DNA of 64,000 nucleotides. Source: Gordionus sp. m RMFG-2023 (lineage: Eukaryota; Nematomorpha; Gordioida; Chordodea; Parachordodidae). The position numbers and the translations under genes were made by a program. Position 1 is the first letter of the stretch, and each line of letters starts with the position of its first letter. The stretch lies in contig NC_088777.1 in assembly GCF_954871325.1 (NCBI RefSeq), positions 49,825,366 to 49,889,365 on the forward strand. The letters run 5' to 3'. Shown here in pieces: positions 1 to 12,229 of this stretch. The notes under the pieces are model-generated. The model was not told the origin of the DNA. It saw nothing but the letters and a program-made list of their open reading frames with translations, and made no database searches.

Positions 1-3000
1 TATTGATATTTTTTTACAATTTATTATTGCTTTTTAAATTGTCAAATATTTCACATAAATTTACATGATATTTGTTTTGTAGATGAAAATTAAAATTTTT
101 TAAGGCATCTTTCCACCTGGTATACCGGTACTTACCAATGTCTTAAGGTTTTGCAACCCTTTTCCAGCATATCTTGGCGAGATAATGACGCACATCTTAC
201 AAAAAGCCCCTTGTTTATAACTGAGTAGGCAAGCCATTTATATTTTTTTTATCCATGTTAATTGGAATGTCAAATTTCTCATATTTAATTGACACCGGAA
301 ATTTTACAGTTATTCCTAGGCTCCCAATATTAATGCACATTAATTTTTCATTGTTACGAAAATTTGCAAAAAAAATTTAATTAAATACATGATGATAACT
401 TTTCTTTATTTAAATCACGTAATCAAAATATAAATATTTCCAAAATTTAAACACATATTTTCTTTTTATACAATCTCTGTAAATTGAAACGATTAAATAA
501 TCAATCATTTTAAAGTTGCGCACACCCGACCTTGCCCGTTAATGTTCTAGCACGAGTTGGGGGAAATAAATTTTTACGAGCCGGGAATTGGATCCAAAGA
601 TCGATCTTATTTACCACTCACATAATAGCATCTAATAAATTTATCCAGCAAAGAGACAACTTTAAAACCTCTACTCTTTTGCTTAGGTAAAGATGACGTT
701 ATGAAGGATCAAAATTATAAATTTAAATTTTGGACCATAATATCTTGATAATTGGCATTATTATTGGAGCTTTAACTAGATTTGAGCTTAATACTTTATT
801 AAGATCAATTTAAAATATACAGGTTCTAATCATAAACAAAAACAAAAACATAAACATAAAAATGAAAATAAAATTAAATGTAATTTAAAAGATGAAAATA
901 AAAACTGAATTTAAGTTTAAGTGATAAAATAAATAAAAAAAATATTTTGCCCAAGTTGCCCAGCTCCGAATTTTCTTTACTCATTTCTTAACCGGTCCCC
1001 CTAGAAGTTAAATTTTACAAAAAGTGAGGCCCAACCCGCACCTTTTAAATTTTGAAGGCTTTTCTGGCCAGCACATTTTTATTTTTCCCTCTTTCATCTC
1101 TATTCAATTACTCTGTATTTCTTTAACAAGCGTGTTACATAATCAAATGTTGTGCATTCTTAATTGGATCAAATGATAAATAAATTGTTCAATTTTATCG
1201 CGAATTTGATATTTTATTCATAGATTTAAATATTTTAGTGTAGAAAGCTCTTAAAAAAATATATAAAAAAAATAAGGATATCGTGATTTATTTTCATATA
1301 ATAATCATAATCAAAAATTAATATATTAACCTTGAAATTAAAAAAAAATAAATATATATATCAAAATTCTGATGCCCACATAGGTCCACTAAAATTTTAA
1401 GAAAAATTAGAAGTCTTTAAGGTCTGGTCGGATTTTTATATATGAAAAACCCCAGAATGTTCATTTTTTAAAATTTTCTTATGTACGAATTTCTCGGTCT
1501 AACCCCGCCCGCTAAAACTTTTGCCCGGCCCATAAACCGGTTTTCGGATGGGCCCGAGTTGGGCTTTTCAGATCTCTTCAACAAATATTAATACCTAATA
1601 TCTGGATCTGAATTATAATAAAATAAATGAAATTCTCAATACATTTAGATAAGGTCAAAGATTATTTTTTTTAAAAATTTTTTTATTAAAACTTTAGCAA
1701 ATATTATTGATAAAAAAACAGCAATTTATTGGCTGGCTCGGTATATAATTAACCCTTAATTATTTTTTTTAAAAATTACTTTTACTTTATACAATAAAAA
1801 ATAACGCATAAACTTCCTATAATAAAAAAAAGCCATAAAAGTTATTAATATATAATAAACACACAAATTTATAATTATCAAACAGAGTAATAAAATTTAA
1901 CGATAATTAAAAGATCCGACAACATTATATATATACTAAAACATATCAAATATAGAGATAATTCAAGGTTAATATAATTAATTTATAAATATAAATCTTT
2001 ACGCCCAAATTTTGGCAAATTACTATTTTTTTATATTAGTAATTTTCACATTATATAAAAAATAAACGTGTAATTAATTATCTTGATTATTAATTATGAG
2101 AAATATAAATATCTGTAAACATTTATATATTGCCTAAGTCAAAATAAGCTTTGATAATCCATTAACATTTCCTAAAAGAGACTAGTTTTTAAATATCTGC
2201 CCTCGCACTGAAATTGTTCTTACTATTGAACTATACCTTGTGTTGGGGTCTAAATACCGAAACAAACAATTTTCTTATAACCCTAAATAGACTTATAATT
2301 CCTTCTTTATTTTAATATTTAAAAAGAATTTATAGTTTCAAGGGAGACAGTCCACAGTAAAATTAGTGTTTCCCTTTTCAAAAACGCAGTGACATATTAA
2401 CCTTTCTCAGTATTCGTCATCAGAAGTGGATACTTTTTTTGGAAGAAAAGTCATCATATGTTTTGAAAAAGGACACCCATTCAACTAAAAAAAACGATAT
2501 GGCCGTGCCTTCGAAACAGCCTAAAAAGAAAGATGCTATTTAGGATTTACGTTAATGTACATAAAACTTTAAAAAATAAATAAAAATAGGGTGTGACTGA
2601 GTTCAAAAATCTGATTAGAGCATCAAAAATAAGGCCCGCCATGGCACTGTCATGCCATGCAATCATGTTAAAACTTCTTCTTTTTTTTAACAATTAGAAT
2701 TATTTAAAAAGAGATTAAACTGATTCATATACTTCTAATGTTTTAATGCTACAAAAGTATGATATAGATAGAGTTAAAATTTTTGGAGGAATGGGTATTT
2801 TATTTAATTTTATTGGCAAATAGATCCTTTTTTATTTAATCGGGGTTTACATAAAAAAAAAGAATGAAGAAGTAAATTCAAGGTTTATTGATGCACACTA
2901 TTAAAAATATTAAAATATAATCAGTACCAAATTTTTATTATAAATAAATTCTCAAAAAATTTGCATAAGTATAAGTTATCATCATAATAACTCTTTTTAA

Positions 3001-3025
3001 AATTATTTCTTTCAAAAAAAAATTG
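1..3025. other. AT-rich non-coding DNA upstream of the hyaluronidase gene
   Basis: I see no coding exon here. The stretch is A/T homopolymer-rich. Around 955-1080 and 1420-1575 there are GC-rich islands with repeated CCCG/GGCCC words, and the second ends in a CAGATCTCTT word. They resemble decayed copies of the family C repeats described elsewhere in the window. No promoter element can be assigned with confidence ahead of the start codon at 3026. Confidence 0.5.
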
Positions 3026-6000
3026 ATGAATTTATGGATAGCAATCTTAACCTTGGTCATATGTTTTCCTTATACCTTAACCGAAAGTGCTTTCCAAATT
3101 ATATGGAATTCTCCGACCCAAGTTTGCAAATTCAGGTTTTAACCCCACCCAAAATAAAATAAAATCAAAATGCTCTCGCAAAAGTTTTAAGTTATAAAAA
3201 CGATACAATCGATTTCTCGTTTTCATAATAGATACAATAATGATCTCCATTTGGAATCGTTTAATATACTGACAAATATCAACCAAACGTTGAGAGGCCA
3301 ATTAGTATCCCTTTTGTATGATACCCAGTCAGGTGCCTGGCCTAATCTAGTCCAAAATACGACGACCAATACGACCGTGGAAGTCAATGGCGGAATCCCG
3401 CAGAAGGGAAACCTAGCTAATCATCTAGCCGCATTGGAGAGTAGCTTGAACACCTTAATCCCGGATACACAATTTCAAGTTTTTTAAAATTTTATTTTTG
3501 ATTTACTGATTTAATATTGATTTTTATTTTTTTTTAAAAAAAACTTAAATTTAAAAGAAGTGCCACGAATTTATGATAGAATCACAATTCTTTAAAAATT
3601 CATAGTTTCTTTGAGCGTACTTGTAGTATAAATTAGTGATTTGCATCGGGCCTAATTTTTCAGGCCCGGCCCGAAATTTTTTTAAAATGGTTTTGCCGGC
3701 CCGGCTTGAATAAAAATTCAATATAAAATTGATTAATTTAGATATATTTAAAAAAATTTCCAAGGTCCAACCCGACCTGGCCCGATTTTTTTATAAAAAT
3801 ATCAGGCCCGGCCCGGCCCGAACCCGTTTTAAATATAATGCCTAACTTTGCAGATCTCTAGTACAAATGTCACAAATAGCATGCGATTTCTAATACTAGA
3901 TTTACAATTTAGCTGTTCCGAAATGAATTCTAAGCACTTGTAGAATCTATCCTATAAATAATTTTTTTTTTTTAAATTCTTTAAAGCGATAGTTGTGTCT
4001 TGATGAAATTTTCATCTTACTCCCTAATTTTACATGTAGATTTTTTCAAATAAATTTAAAATAATATTTTCTGTAAGTTAAATAGGTTAAGTATTTTAGG
4101 CATTACTCAACTAGCAAAATCAGATAAATTTAAACATCCACCCTAATATCAATAGATTATGAAAGACCTCATATGAAATACATTTTATTTTTATAATTGT
4201 ACTATCAAAATTTAGCTATAGGTTGTTTTAATTATTATTTTAGGGGCTCTCTGTGATAGATTTCGAAAAATATTTGCCCTGGTGGAGCCAAACTAATTAT
4301 GGGGTGTATCAAAAATACCAGGTTAATATATTAAGTTTTATTTTTCCTTTTTAACCAAGCATGCAATATAAAACTTATATGATTCAAAATTACCCGTATT
4401 TGTATTTTTATTAAATATGTATATGTGTTTAAGCTTGAATGGAAACCAAAATTTCAGAAGGACCATCCAAACCCCGTTTTGCGCTGGGATTCGGCCGTGC
4501 CCCTCCTATAAAATATTTTATTTATTGAATCTTTCATAGGGTTATCTTTATATCATCTCCGTTAATGTTGACTGAACAATTGGAAGCTCTAATTCTAAAC
4601 TATGGCAATGTTTCGTGCTTTATTAATGTCTGATTTTAACAGCATAGTAGGCAGTATAAAGGAATACGTTATTAGTAACAGCACAACCTGAAGAAAAAGC
4701 TACTGGAACAGGGGCGTAGCCAGTGGAGGGAGGCAGCGGAAGAGACATTCCCCCCCCCCCGTAGCAAAAAATGCTTTATATGAATTATGAAATTGCAAAG
4801 TATTATATTTCAGATAGGTTGTATTCCATTTTAATTTTAGCAAAAAGTTAAAATTATTTTAATAATTTCTCCCTTATGTAAATATTTTATCACATTAATA
4901 TTTAAAGTGAATTTTATCACAATTTTTTTTAAAAAACTAAACATTGATGGGATATTATAAAATTATCAAAAAATTTTGCTTCATTTATATCTTACTAATA
5001 ACTACGATTATGCAAAATTTCAAGAGTGCATGAAATGTTCAAATGTCTAAAGGATTTCTAACACTTCTTGAGCTACAAGATGAAAGAAGCTGTATTACAT
5101 TTCCGACAAGATTTTTTTGGATCCAGTACAACTTATTATGAATGCTCTAGGAGAAATATTGGAATGACCTGAATCAAATATTTTACCTGAAGCTGATACA
5201 TTATTAGATACAATACGATAGCCGATTTTTTTTTGCATTGGAATGTATTAATAAATTATTTAATTTCACAACAATTTTATGAAATATTTTTCAGATATTA
5301 TTTGAATTTAGTATAAAGGGAATGGGGAATATTATTATTTTGCAATTTACGGCCACTGATCCTCCTCGACTTCTGCTTATCTTTACCCGCGTTTCTGTTT
5401 TTGCTATTAATTTTTGCTGTCTCCTGAAATCCAATTTCATTTTTAGCACCAACGTTAAAATTCCGACTGAATAATATAAGTAACCCTGGCACACAAAACT
5501 CAATCATGGGGCCTCAGTCATTGATAGTATAAAACTGAGATAATTGCACCTTTTTATCTTTAAAGTGAACCTCTGACGTAGGTAGTATCTCACACCGGTC
5601 CTAGCAGAGATCTGGCTCCCCAACTCATTAAAAAAGGCTAGCGAATTTATTCGCTTTGGCGTCTATTAGAATATCCCAATTTATATTGGAAGGGCAAGAG
5701 GATCAATAAATGAGAAATCCTAGGTTAGGAATCCCCACTTTTCTAAGGGATCATGATAGAACTATCAGGCTGTTTACAATCGGGATTGTAAAGACCAGTG
5801 GCGAGGGTTGACGGGATGCCAGCATATTTTAAGGCCCTGGCTATAGTATTATTTTATTTTGAATGTCTAATGAATCTGCCTCTACAACGCTAGTAGTGAA
5901 AAGAGTAGGAGACTTATGTTTGATAGAGAATACAGTGATAAAGTATCACCATAAAGCAATCTCTATTAAATTCGTAGCCGATAGCGGAAATAAAGAAGAG

Positions 6001-7031
6001 TAAAGATTAATTTCCACCAAAAAGTATGCATCTAAAACTAAAGCACTCTACAGGAATGCTTGATGTATAAGTGAGACATTAATTTTTACATTTAATAACT
6101 CATAGTATAAAAATAACGAATGAGCTAATATATAAATATTTTATTTATAAAAAGTTAACATCAATAGGTATAATATTTCCAAAATAATATTAACTTACAC
6201 ATATAAAATATCATTGTAAAAAGTTAAAACATTATAAAAGTATTAAATAATAAAAAATAATTCATATAAATATAATTCTAATAAACTGGACACTACCCGA
6301 AATTGGGGCTAAAAATGCCCTCTGCCTAACGAAGCAACTAATTTTCATTGAAAGTTTATAAACTTATTTTTTTTTAAAAAAGAGATATGTATAATGTATT
6401 TTTAATGTATATTTATATTTATCACTTGCTTACACACTTACACTATTGTTAAAGGGTTCGATTTTTAAAAACGGCTAACCCAATATCTTAGCCATAGACA
6501 TTAAGCAAGCCTGGACAATTTTCTCATTGATGGAATAATGATTTGGACATCTATTAACGAAATCCTGAGAGTCGCAACCTTTTAACAACACTACTTTTAC
6601 TTATATATATATTAAAAGTTTCAAGAATTTACCATAATTATTCGTTTGTATCAGGAATTGCAAACCGGGGCGGAGCGAGCCAAATAGTGACAAATGTATT
6701 AACATAATATTATCAAAATAATTGTTTGTAAATGTATTATTATATTGTTTTTTTTATTGTTTTTTTTTAAAAAAAAGATCATTTTTATTTAATTTATATT
6801 GTATTGAAATTGGATTAATCATAATATTATTATTTTTTCCCTAAAGGATGCATCTATAGACTATTTCAAAAGTCGGAATCCATCTGTAACAGATACCGCC
6901 CAGATAAACGCAGGAGCAGGCGTCGAGTTCGAAAATGCCGTAAAACTTTTTATGCAAAATACTATTATAAGGGCGAGCGATTTGCGACCGAACGCTAAAT
7001 GGGGATACTTTATGTATCCAGAGTGCGCGAG
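3026..7031 (+). CDS. Hyaluronidase (glycoside hydrolase family 56), 5' four exons, 3' part not found
   Basis: Four exons join in one frame: 3026-3135, 3232-3478, 4244-4321 and 6847-7031. All introns have GT/AG ends (donors AG|gtttta, CAA|gttttt, CAG|gttaat, AG|gtatta), and phases match at each joint. Product so far is 206 residues plus a split Arg codon. Residues 1-21 form a signal peptide (MNLWIAILTLVICFPY...). Then come IIWNSPTQVCKF (25-36), the WN.P..C start of the mature GH56 enzyme; FNILTN (47-52); NGGIPQ (89-94); and GLSVIDFEKYLPWW (120-133). The last contains the family's catalytic Asp-x-Glu as D125 and E127. It ends with LRPNAKWGYFMYPEC (191-205). Several NxT sites suggest glycosylation. 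The family cleaves hyaluronan or chondroitin outside the cell or in venom or saliva. The usual length is ~350-400 residues, so the C-terminal half is missing from what I can read. Intron 3 (2.5 kb) holds transposon debris. The GH56 call is strong; the fate of the 3' end is open. Confidence 0.88.
3634..3860. mobile_element. hAT-like MITE, family C (GC-rich ends), in intron 2 of the hyaluronidase gene
   Basis: A non-coding element of 227 bp with GC-rich subterminal CCCGGCCCG words and ends TAGTGATTTGCATCGGG.../...TTTGCAGATCTCTA. It is flanked by GTATAAAT on the left and GTACAAAT on the right, a near-perfect 8-bp target-site duplication as expected for hAT transposition. No coding capacity is seen, so it would depend on a transposase made elsewhere. 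Confidence 0.75.
4705..5230. mobile_element. hAT-like element end (family L) and possible remnant inside intron 3
   Basis: A terminus CAGGGGCGTAGCCAGTGGAG followed by a C-run matches other GGCGTAGC ends in this window at 7688, 22073 and ~63429. CAGNGGCGTAGC is a common hAT terminal inverted repeat. Sequence up to about 5230 is less AT-rich and could be decayed internal sequence, but I cannot recognise a protein in it, and I do not see the other end. Confidence 0.45.
5231..6440. other. Intron 3 sequence without recognised features
   Basis: Between about 5500 and 5960 the composition is more balanced and looks like decayed repeat or coding sequence, with no frame that I can identify. The rest is AT-rich. 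Confidence 0.35.
6440..6596. mobile_element. hAT-like MITE, family A, diverged copy in intron 3
   Basis: Begins TTGTTAAAGGGTTCG, contains AAAACGGCTAACCCAATAT, the internal words CAAGCCTGGAC and GACATCTATTAACGAAATC, and ends AACAACACTAC. These match the family A consensus seen in full at 60145-60368. The flanks do not show a clear target duplication. Confidence 0.65.
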
Positions 7032-7080
7032 GTATTAAAAGCCAAAAATGAAAATATATAATATATAATATACATTTCTG

Positions 7081-7342
7081 GATTCCTTCTCTTCTCTCTC
7101 TTCTCTTCTCTTCTTCTCTCTCTCTTCTCTTCTTCTTTCTTCTTCTTCTTCTCTTCTTCTTCTTCTTCTCTCTCTCTTCTCTTTCTCTTCTCTTCTTCTC
7201 TTTCTTCTCTTTCTCTTCTCTCTCTTTCTCTTCTTCTCTTCTCTCTTCTCTTCTCTTCTCTTCTCTTCTCTTCTCTTCTTCTCTTCTCTTCTCCTCTCTT
7301 CTCTTCTTCTCTTCTCTTCTCTTCTCTTCTCTTCTCTTCTCT
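7081..7342. repeat. (TTCTC)n / CTT pyrimidine microsatellite
   Basis: About 260 bp of pure pyrimidine on the + strand, mixing TTCTC and CTT units. It lies only ~50 bp downstream of the donor of hyaluronidase exon 4, so it would be within intron 4. Confidence 0.95.
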
Positions 7343-7486
7343 AGTTCGTGGAAAAAATTGTTTGAAATTTCCAGTTATGGTATACTCTATACCTGTTGAA
7401 ATACGATTCCTGTCAAATCAGATTTTTTAAAATTTTAAAATCGCCTTTATTAAATTTAAAATCGAATGGATTCCATATGCCAATCA

Positions 7487-7687
7487 ATGATATAATTTAT
7501 TAAAAGTGTACATCAATGAAAACAGCTGGGGATGCAATTTTGAATACCTATGTCATTGTAAAAATTTTTAAATGAGAGTGGCCAATTTATTCTTATGTCT
7601 GCGGCAAATCCTTTATTAAAGAATTGCCTGATCATCGAGATAATAAGGAAGCAACTTATCATTTTGAATATAGAAGTTTTTAACATG
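7487..7687. mobile_element. Family B MITE, left part only, cut by another element
   Basis: Shares AAAAGTGTACATCAATG, CAGCTGGGGATGC and GATCATCGAGATAATAAGGAAGC with the complete family B copy at 9297-9628. The match stops at TTTTTAACATG, exactly where a CAGTGGCGTAGGC hAT-type end begins at 7688. The missing right part was not found further on. Confidence 0.7.
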
Positions 7688-8745
7688 CAGTGGCGTAGGC
7701 ATATAGGGGGGAGTTTAGGTTTTAACCCCCCCCCCCCCCCCCCCCCCCGCCCCCCCCCATGAAAAATGAAAAAATTATTTATTTTTTTATTTTTTAATTT
7801 AAATTTACCAAATTCTTAATAAACGCTTAATTTTTATGTTTTAAATGTATTATAAATAATAAAAGATATACACATTTGATTATTTTTATATTTATTAAAT
7901 AAATTTTATATTATTTTGCATTTCATAAAAGTTGTCTAGTTTGTCATATTCCATTTTATAAAAAATATATATTTCTCATTTTCAATATGAATTTCACACT
8001 ACCCAAAAAAGGGAGTTATTTATTTAAACGTATCATGACTCAAAAAATCCAAAAAAAAACTAATGTCCGACCAGATTCATCGAAAGACAAGAGTTTCAGA
8101 AACTCATTATTGAACTATATGATGTTGTCTTTGCAGCACTAGAATTTTCAATATCACAAGGAAAAAGATTCAGCAGATGCCGAAAATCTTTTTCAGGCTA
8201 TTATTAAGCCACAGTTTTTAATTTCAATTCAATGTGTTTATTTTTTATTTAATTATACATATGATTTTAGCAAAATGCTACAAAAAATTGATTTGGATTT
8301 AAGGGAGATTATGAATACATAAAAGGATATTGTTGAAATATTAACACATATCAGAGAGAATGTGGATGAAAATTTCATGAAATATATGAAAAAGTAAAGG
8401 AGATTGCTAATATGTTTGTAATTGAAATTTTTAAACCTAGAGTAGTCTCTAGACAATCCACTCGATCAAATATTGATGCATCTACGATTGAGGATTTGTA
8501 TAAAATAAACATTTTTATTCCCCTTATTGATACATTTTTATTTCAATTAAAAGAAAGATTTATTAGTCATAATTATAATTTAAAAATTTTTTATTTTCTT
8601 TTGCCGGTTGAGTCTAAACTGTGATTAATACTTAAAACACGAGAGGATATTAAAAAAATCTCAGAGTTTTATGCTGATGATTTAGTAGGTTCATAGATAA
8701 GTTACTTTGTGATTTCGAATTTTGGTATAAAAATCTTGACAGAAT
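7688..8745 (+). mobile_element. hAT element remnant (family L) with decayed transposase
   Basis: Starts with the hAT-type terminus CAGTGGCGTAGGC and a long C-run (7726-7758). From about 8060 to 8640 the + strand holds decayed hAT transposase. The clearest piece, 8412-8624, encodes PRVVSRQSTRSNIDAS followed by IFIPLIDTFLFQLKERF, the typical hAT/zinc-finger-MYM-like block preceding the hAT core. The region 8640-8745 is also in the second copy at 23370-23670 on the minus strand. Stops between the pieces make it a pseudogene. Confidence 0.7.
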
Positions 8746-8859
8746 ATATATAATGAATATACGTTAGTTTGAAACAAAAAATGAAATGCTAGCCTTCGAT
8801 TATAAATAAGTATCGAAATATCTTTTTAAAATGGTTTTTAGCGCTAAACGATAATTTTG

Positions 8860-8932
8860 ACACATAATTTGCGCTTTAGTTAAAAAAAAAGAAAAGTTTG
8901 TAACGCTCAATTTGTGCCCACTAACAATCTCT
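8860..8932. mobile_element. Fragment of TIR family G (right end)
   Basis: The words AACGCTCAATTTGTGCCCAC and, just before, TTTTTAAAATGGTTTTTAGCGC resemble the ends and interior of the 47967-48826 element (CTCACAAATTGAGCG, TTAAAATGGTTGCTAACGC). Confidence 0.45.
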
Positions 8933-8938
8933 TATAAA

Positions 8939-9010
8939 CAGGGGCAGACTGGCCATAAAACCGATTTGGCATTTCCACGATGCCGCGAGTAAATGTCAAT
9001 TTTTGAGACC
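8939..9010. mobile_element. hAT terminus of CAGGGGCAGACTGGCC type
   Basis: CAGGGGCAGACTGGCCATAA at 8939 closely resembles the widespread animal hAT end CAGGGGCGGACTGGCCAT. Only this end is visible. Confidence 0.5.
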
Positions 9011-9296
9011 GATCAGTACAGAAAAATGAAAAATATATATTATTTCTTAACCATAAATTCATATATTTTATATTTTAATACATTTTTTTTGACGATCATT
9101 ATCTAGATATTGCTATTTAATAGGTTTTTTTTTCCAATAAAAAAAAGCAACATGAATGAATGTTTTCTATTGTTTCCGAACTACTTATATAAATATAATC
9201 CTAACGGATGACAATAATTCATGAATTTATATAAAGAATTTTTTTATATCAGGATCAAATAAAAATAAAAATCTTAATTAAATATTCACTTAGACC

Positions 9297-9628
9297 CAGT
9301 GACATATATAATATCTAGACTGACGATTCATTCATTAAAGTGCATTTTTAAGCGTCGTTAAAAGCAAATCAGCTGGACCCGCCATTATGGTATATATTTA
9401 TTCTCATGTTAAAAACTACTATTAAATTGATAACTACTCTTGCTTCCTTATTATCTCGATGATCCGGTAATTCTTTAATAAAGTTTGCATCAGATATAGG
9501 AATAAATTAGGCTCTCGTTTATAATTTTAATAATGATTAGTGTAACCAAGATGGCGTCTCCAGCTGATTTGCATTGGTGTACACTTTAAATGAATGAATC
9601 GTCAGTCTAGGTATTTTATATGTCATTG
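9297..9628. mobile_element. hAT-like MITE, family B, complete copy with 8-bp target duplication
   Basis: A 332-bp element flanked on both sides by CTTAGACC (9289-9296 and 9629-9636), a perfect 8-bp duplication. Its terminal inverted repeats read CAGTGACATATATAATATC and, in reverse complement, CAATGACATATAAAATACC, followed by CTAGACTGACGATTCATTCA on both sides. No open frame. Other copies: 7487-7687 (partial), 31654-31978, 34206-34495 and 58612-58914. Confidence 0.9.
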
Positions 9629-10119
9629 CTTAGACCTTACTTTCCAATACAATAGGGCATTACAAAATAGTGCTGTATATAGTTTATTTAACATAAGAAG
9701 ATTTAATAGAAATCATTTTACAATTTACTATATTTTTAACTGATTTAATATATTGTACTTCAGTTTATATACTTTTTACAAATCAATCTAAATACATCAA
9801 TTAATTAACATACATAAAAAAAAAATAATTTAAAATTATAGAACGAATAAAAAAAAATTAAAATAATAATTTAATAAAAAGTATTTAAAAACAATAAACG
9901 CCATCTTGCGGAATAAATATTATTGAATCACATATTTTCCAAATTTATAAAATAAAATATTATATATTAAATTTATCCCAATTAATAGATTAAATTGAAA
10001 TATAATTATTAATTTATTTATTAACTTTATTATAATTTTTGTACCTAATTTTAATATTTTATAAACCGATTTATATCTGTATCATAATAAAATAAACCCC
10101 TCCCCCTACTCAATTATAT

Positions 10120-11461
10120 ATAAGTAGACCTGTGCGGCGACGAAATTATCGGCGGCCGGCGCGATTTTCAAAAATTTTATCAAAGGCCGGCGGCAAGCGG
10201 CATAAATCGGCGCAGTTATAAATTTTATATAATTTTTTTCAAAAAATAAAATATACACTACACATATCTTGGCATATTTTTTTAATCTTTATTTATGAGA
10301 AAACTCATTATACATCCAAAAAAGATTTTGCAATTTTATAATTGTCATGTATAAAAATTATTTTATTTAAATTTTCCGGGCATAATGATGACCTCCTCGA
10401 AATCAATGTCAATCCAGCGGTAGAGAAAACTCTTTCACTGGGTGTACTAGTCGCCGGAATACATAGAATTTTTTTCGCCAGCTTGGAAAGATTGGGAAGT
10501 TCACTCTTTCTTTCTCCAAAAATTTTGTAAAACACCCATTTCTTGTGAATGTCGTTTTCCAAGTAGAATGTGGCATTCTTGTTCTAAGTCACCTAATGTG
10601 GAATCATAATTGTTGATTGTGGAATGTTTATTTGCCAGTTTTGTCAAATAACTTGAATTTGATAATTTTTTTTTTTTTTTAGTCGCTATATTTACTACCT
10701 TAATATCATCATTTTCTATAAGTTTAAGATGTTTTATTATAAATTCTGAAGAAAATTTCGTTTTTCTACATACTTTGACACAATTGTCAATTTTTGAAAT
10801 CTTGAATCTAAGAGAGAAGCTGCTAATACCTAGATAATTTTTTAAATAAAAAATAAATGAATATACATGTATATTATTACTTGCAGATCACAAACCGGAA
10901 ATCGTAACGCAAGTTTTTTTAGCATATTTTCCTTAAGCGAAATAATTCCAGAACTATCACTATCATTTACTATTAAATGTGTTTCAATTTCACTTCTAAA
11001 AAGTAACGCCAAGTTCAACGTAGGCCCTTTTTGTGCTGAAAGAAATACCACAGTTTCTTTAAATTTTGAAAGAAATGCCAATAGTTCTTCTACCAGATAA
11101 GATTCATAGGTTGATAATTTAAGAAAGTGTTCCCCAATTCATTTCAAAACATTAATAATTAAATTCTTATATAATCCAGATATGCTTTCTAGCATAATAA
11201 ATATACTATGCCAACGTGTTGGGACATTTAATTTTAAAGTTTTCATATGCGTGGAATTATTGTTATTAATATCATTGAAATTTCCATATAAAAAAGAGTA
11301 TCTGGGTATGGATCTTAATGCTATCAAGATCAAACATGTCTGATGTTAAATCTATTGTACTTAGGCAATTTCTTTGATCTGCCTCGAATTCAAATTCAAC
11401 CTCTGCAGTAATACATCTTAGAACAGTAATAATTTATCTAATTCTTATGATGAAATTATCA
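10120..11461 (-). pseudogene. Decayed hAT transposase with a GC-rich (GGCGGCCGGCG) terminus
   Basis: The minus strand at 10308-10562 encodes CIPATSTPSERVFSTAG followed by RRSSLCPENLNKIIFIHDN, the C-terminal hAT dimerisation domain. Minus-strand pieces at 10842-11081 and 11139-11333 (LNVPTRWHSIFIMLESI) fit the middle of the same transposase, but stops and frame changes separate them. Beyond the C-terminus, 10125-10215 is a GC-rich terminal block starting GACCTGTGCGGCGACG, plausibly the 3' end of the element. The 5' side runs into the assembly gap at 11462. It is a plain DNA transposon relic without an intact enzyme. Confidence 0.8.
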
Positions 11462-11471
11462 NNNNNNNNNN
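11462..11471. other. Assembly gap (10 N)
   Basis: Ten undetermined bases. A run of exactly ten usually marks a scaffold join of unknown length, so features on either side (hAT pseudogene, hyaluronidase downstream exons) may be separated by missing sequence. Confidence 1.
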
Positions 11472-11985
11472 TGCTCGAATAACTGGGAAAGTAAATGTTT
11501 TTTTATGGTAAAAGAAAAAAAGAGATACCAAAAAGAAAAGAAAGGGAAATAAAAACAAAAAAAGAAGAAAATATACACCAAAAGATTATATCTCTAGAAA
11601 CTTCATAAAAATATAAAATATAAAATAAAATAAAATGAACAAATAAATCATAACAATTTTTATTTTATATCATTATAAAAAATGCTTTTTATAACAAAAA
11701 AATGATAATAATTAATTTTTTACAAAAAAAATTCATTTAATTAGTTTTATAACAAGTTACAATCGCTATCTGTTTTTTTTCTTCTTCTTAACGCCACATA
11801 GATAGGAAGATGTATGGTATAAGATAAATTTTTTAATTATTTTAAATAGTGATATATTATAATGTCTTTTTTTTGAAGTAGATAATTTATAAAGCAAGAA
11901 TTGAAATTTCAGCCCATGACATATATCGGATTTGTTGTTAAACCGTACCCTTACAGTGAAGTAAAAATTCCCCCCCCCCCTTTGT

Positions 11986-12108
<123 letters not shown>

Positions 12109-12163
12109 GTGAGTCAAATTAATTTTTACGGTTTTGGCTCTATCTAATCATTTTTTCCCCCAG

Positions 12164-12226
12164 TTTCAGTATTATTTACGGATCGAAACCCGAAAGATAA
12201 TTTCCCTCGATTAAGATTTGTTTTTT
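12164..12226 (+). CDS. Possible internal exon (21 codons), perhaps of the hyaluronidase gene
   Basis: A 63-base stretch is bounded by a strong acceptor (ATTTTTTCCCCCAG) and a strong donor (GTAAGT). One frame is open and encodes SVLFTDRNPKDNFPRLRFVF. This can be laid against the part of GH56 that follows the W..S.AL.PS.Y motif, but the similarity is short and the preceding exon carrying that motif was not found. It enters in phase 1 and leaves in phase 1. I treat it as a weak candidate only. Confidence 0.22.
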
Positions 12227-12229
12227 GTA

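Noticed and set aside
3077-3301. Minus-strand 74-codon frame
   Set aside because: It overlaps the well-supported hyaluronidase exons on the other strand and has no motif.
10342-10530. Plus-strand 62-codon frame
   Set aside because: Shadow of the minus-strand hAT dimerisation domain.
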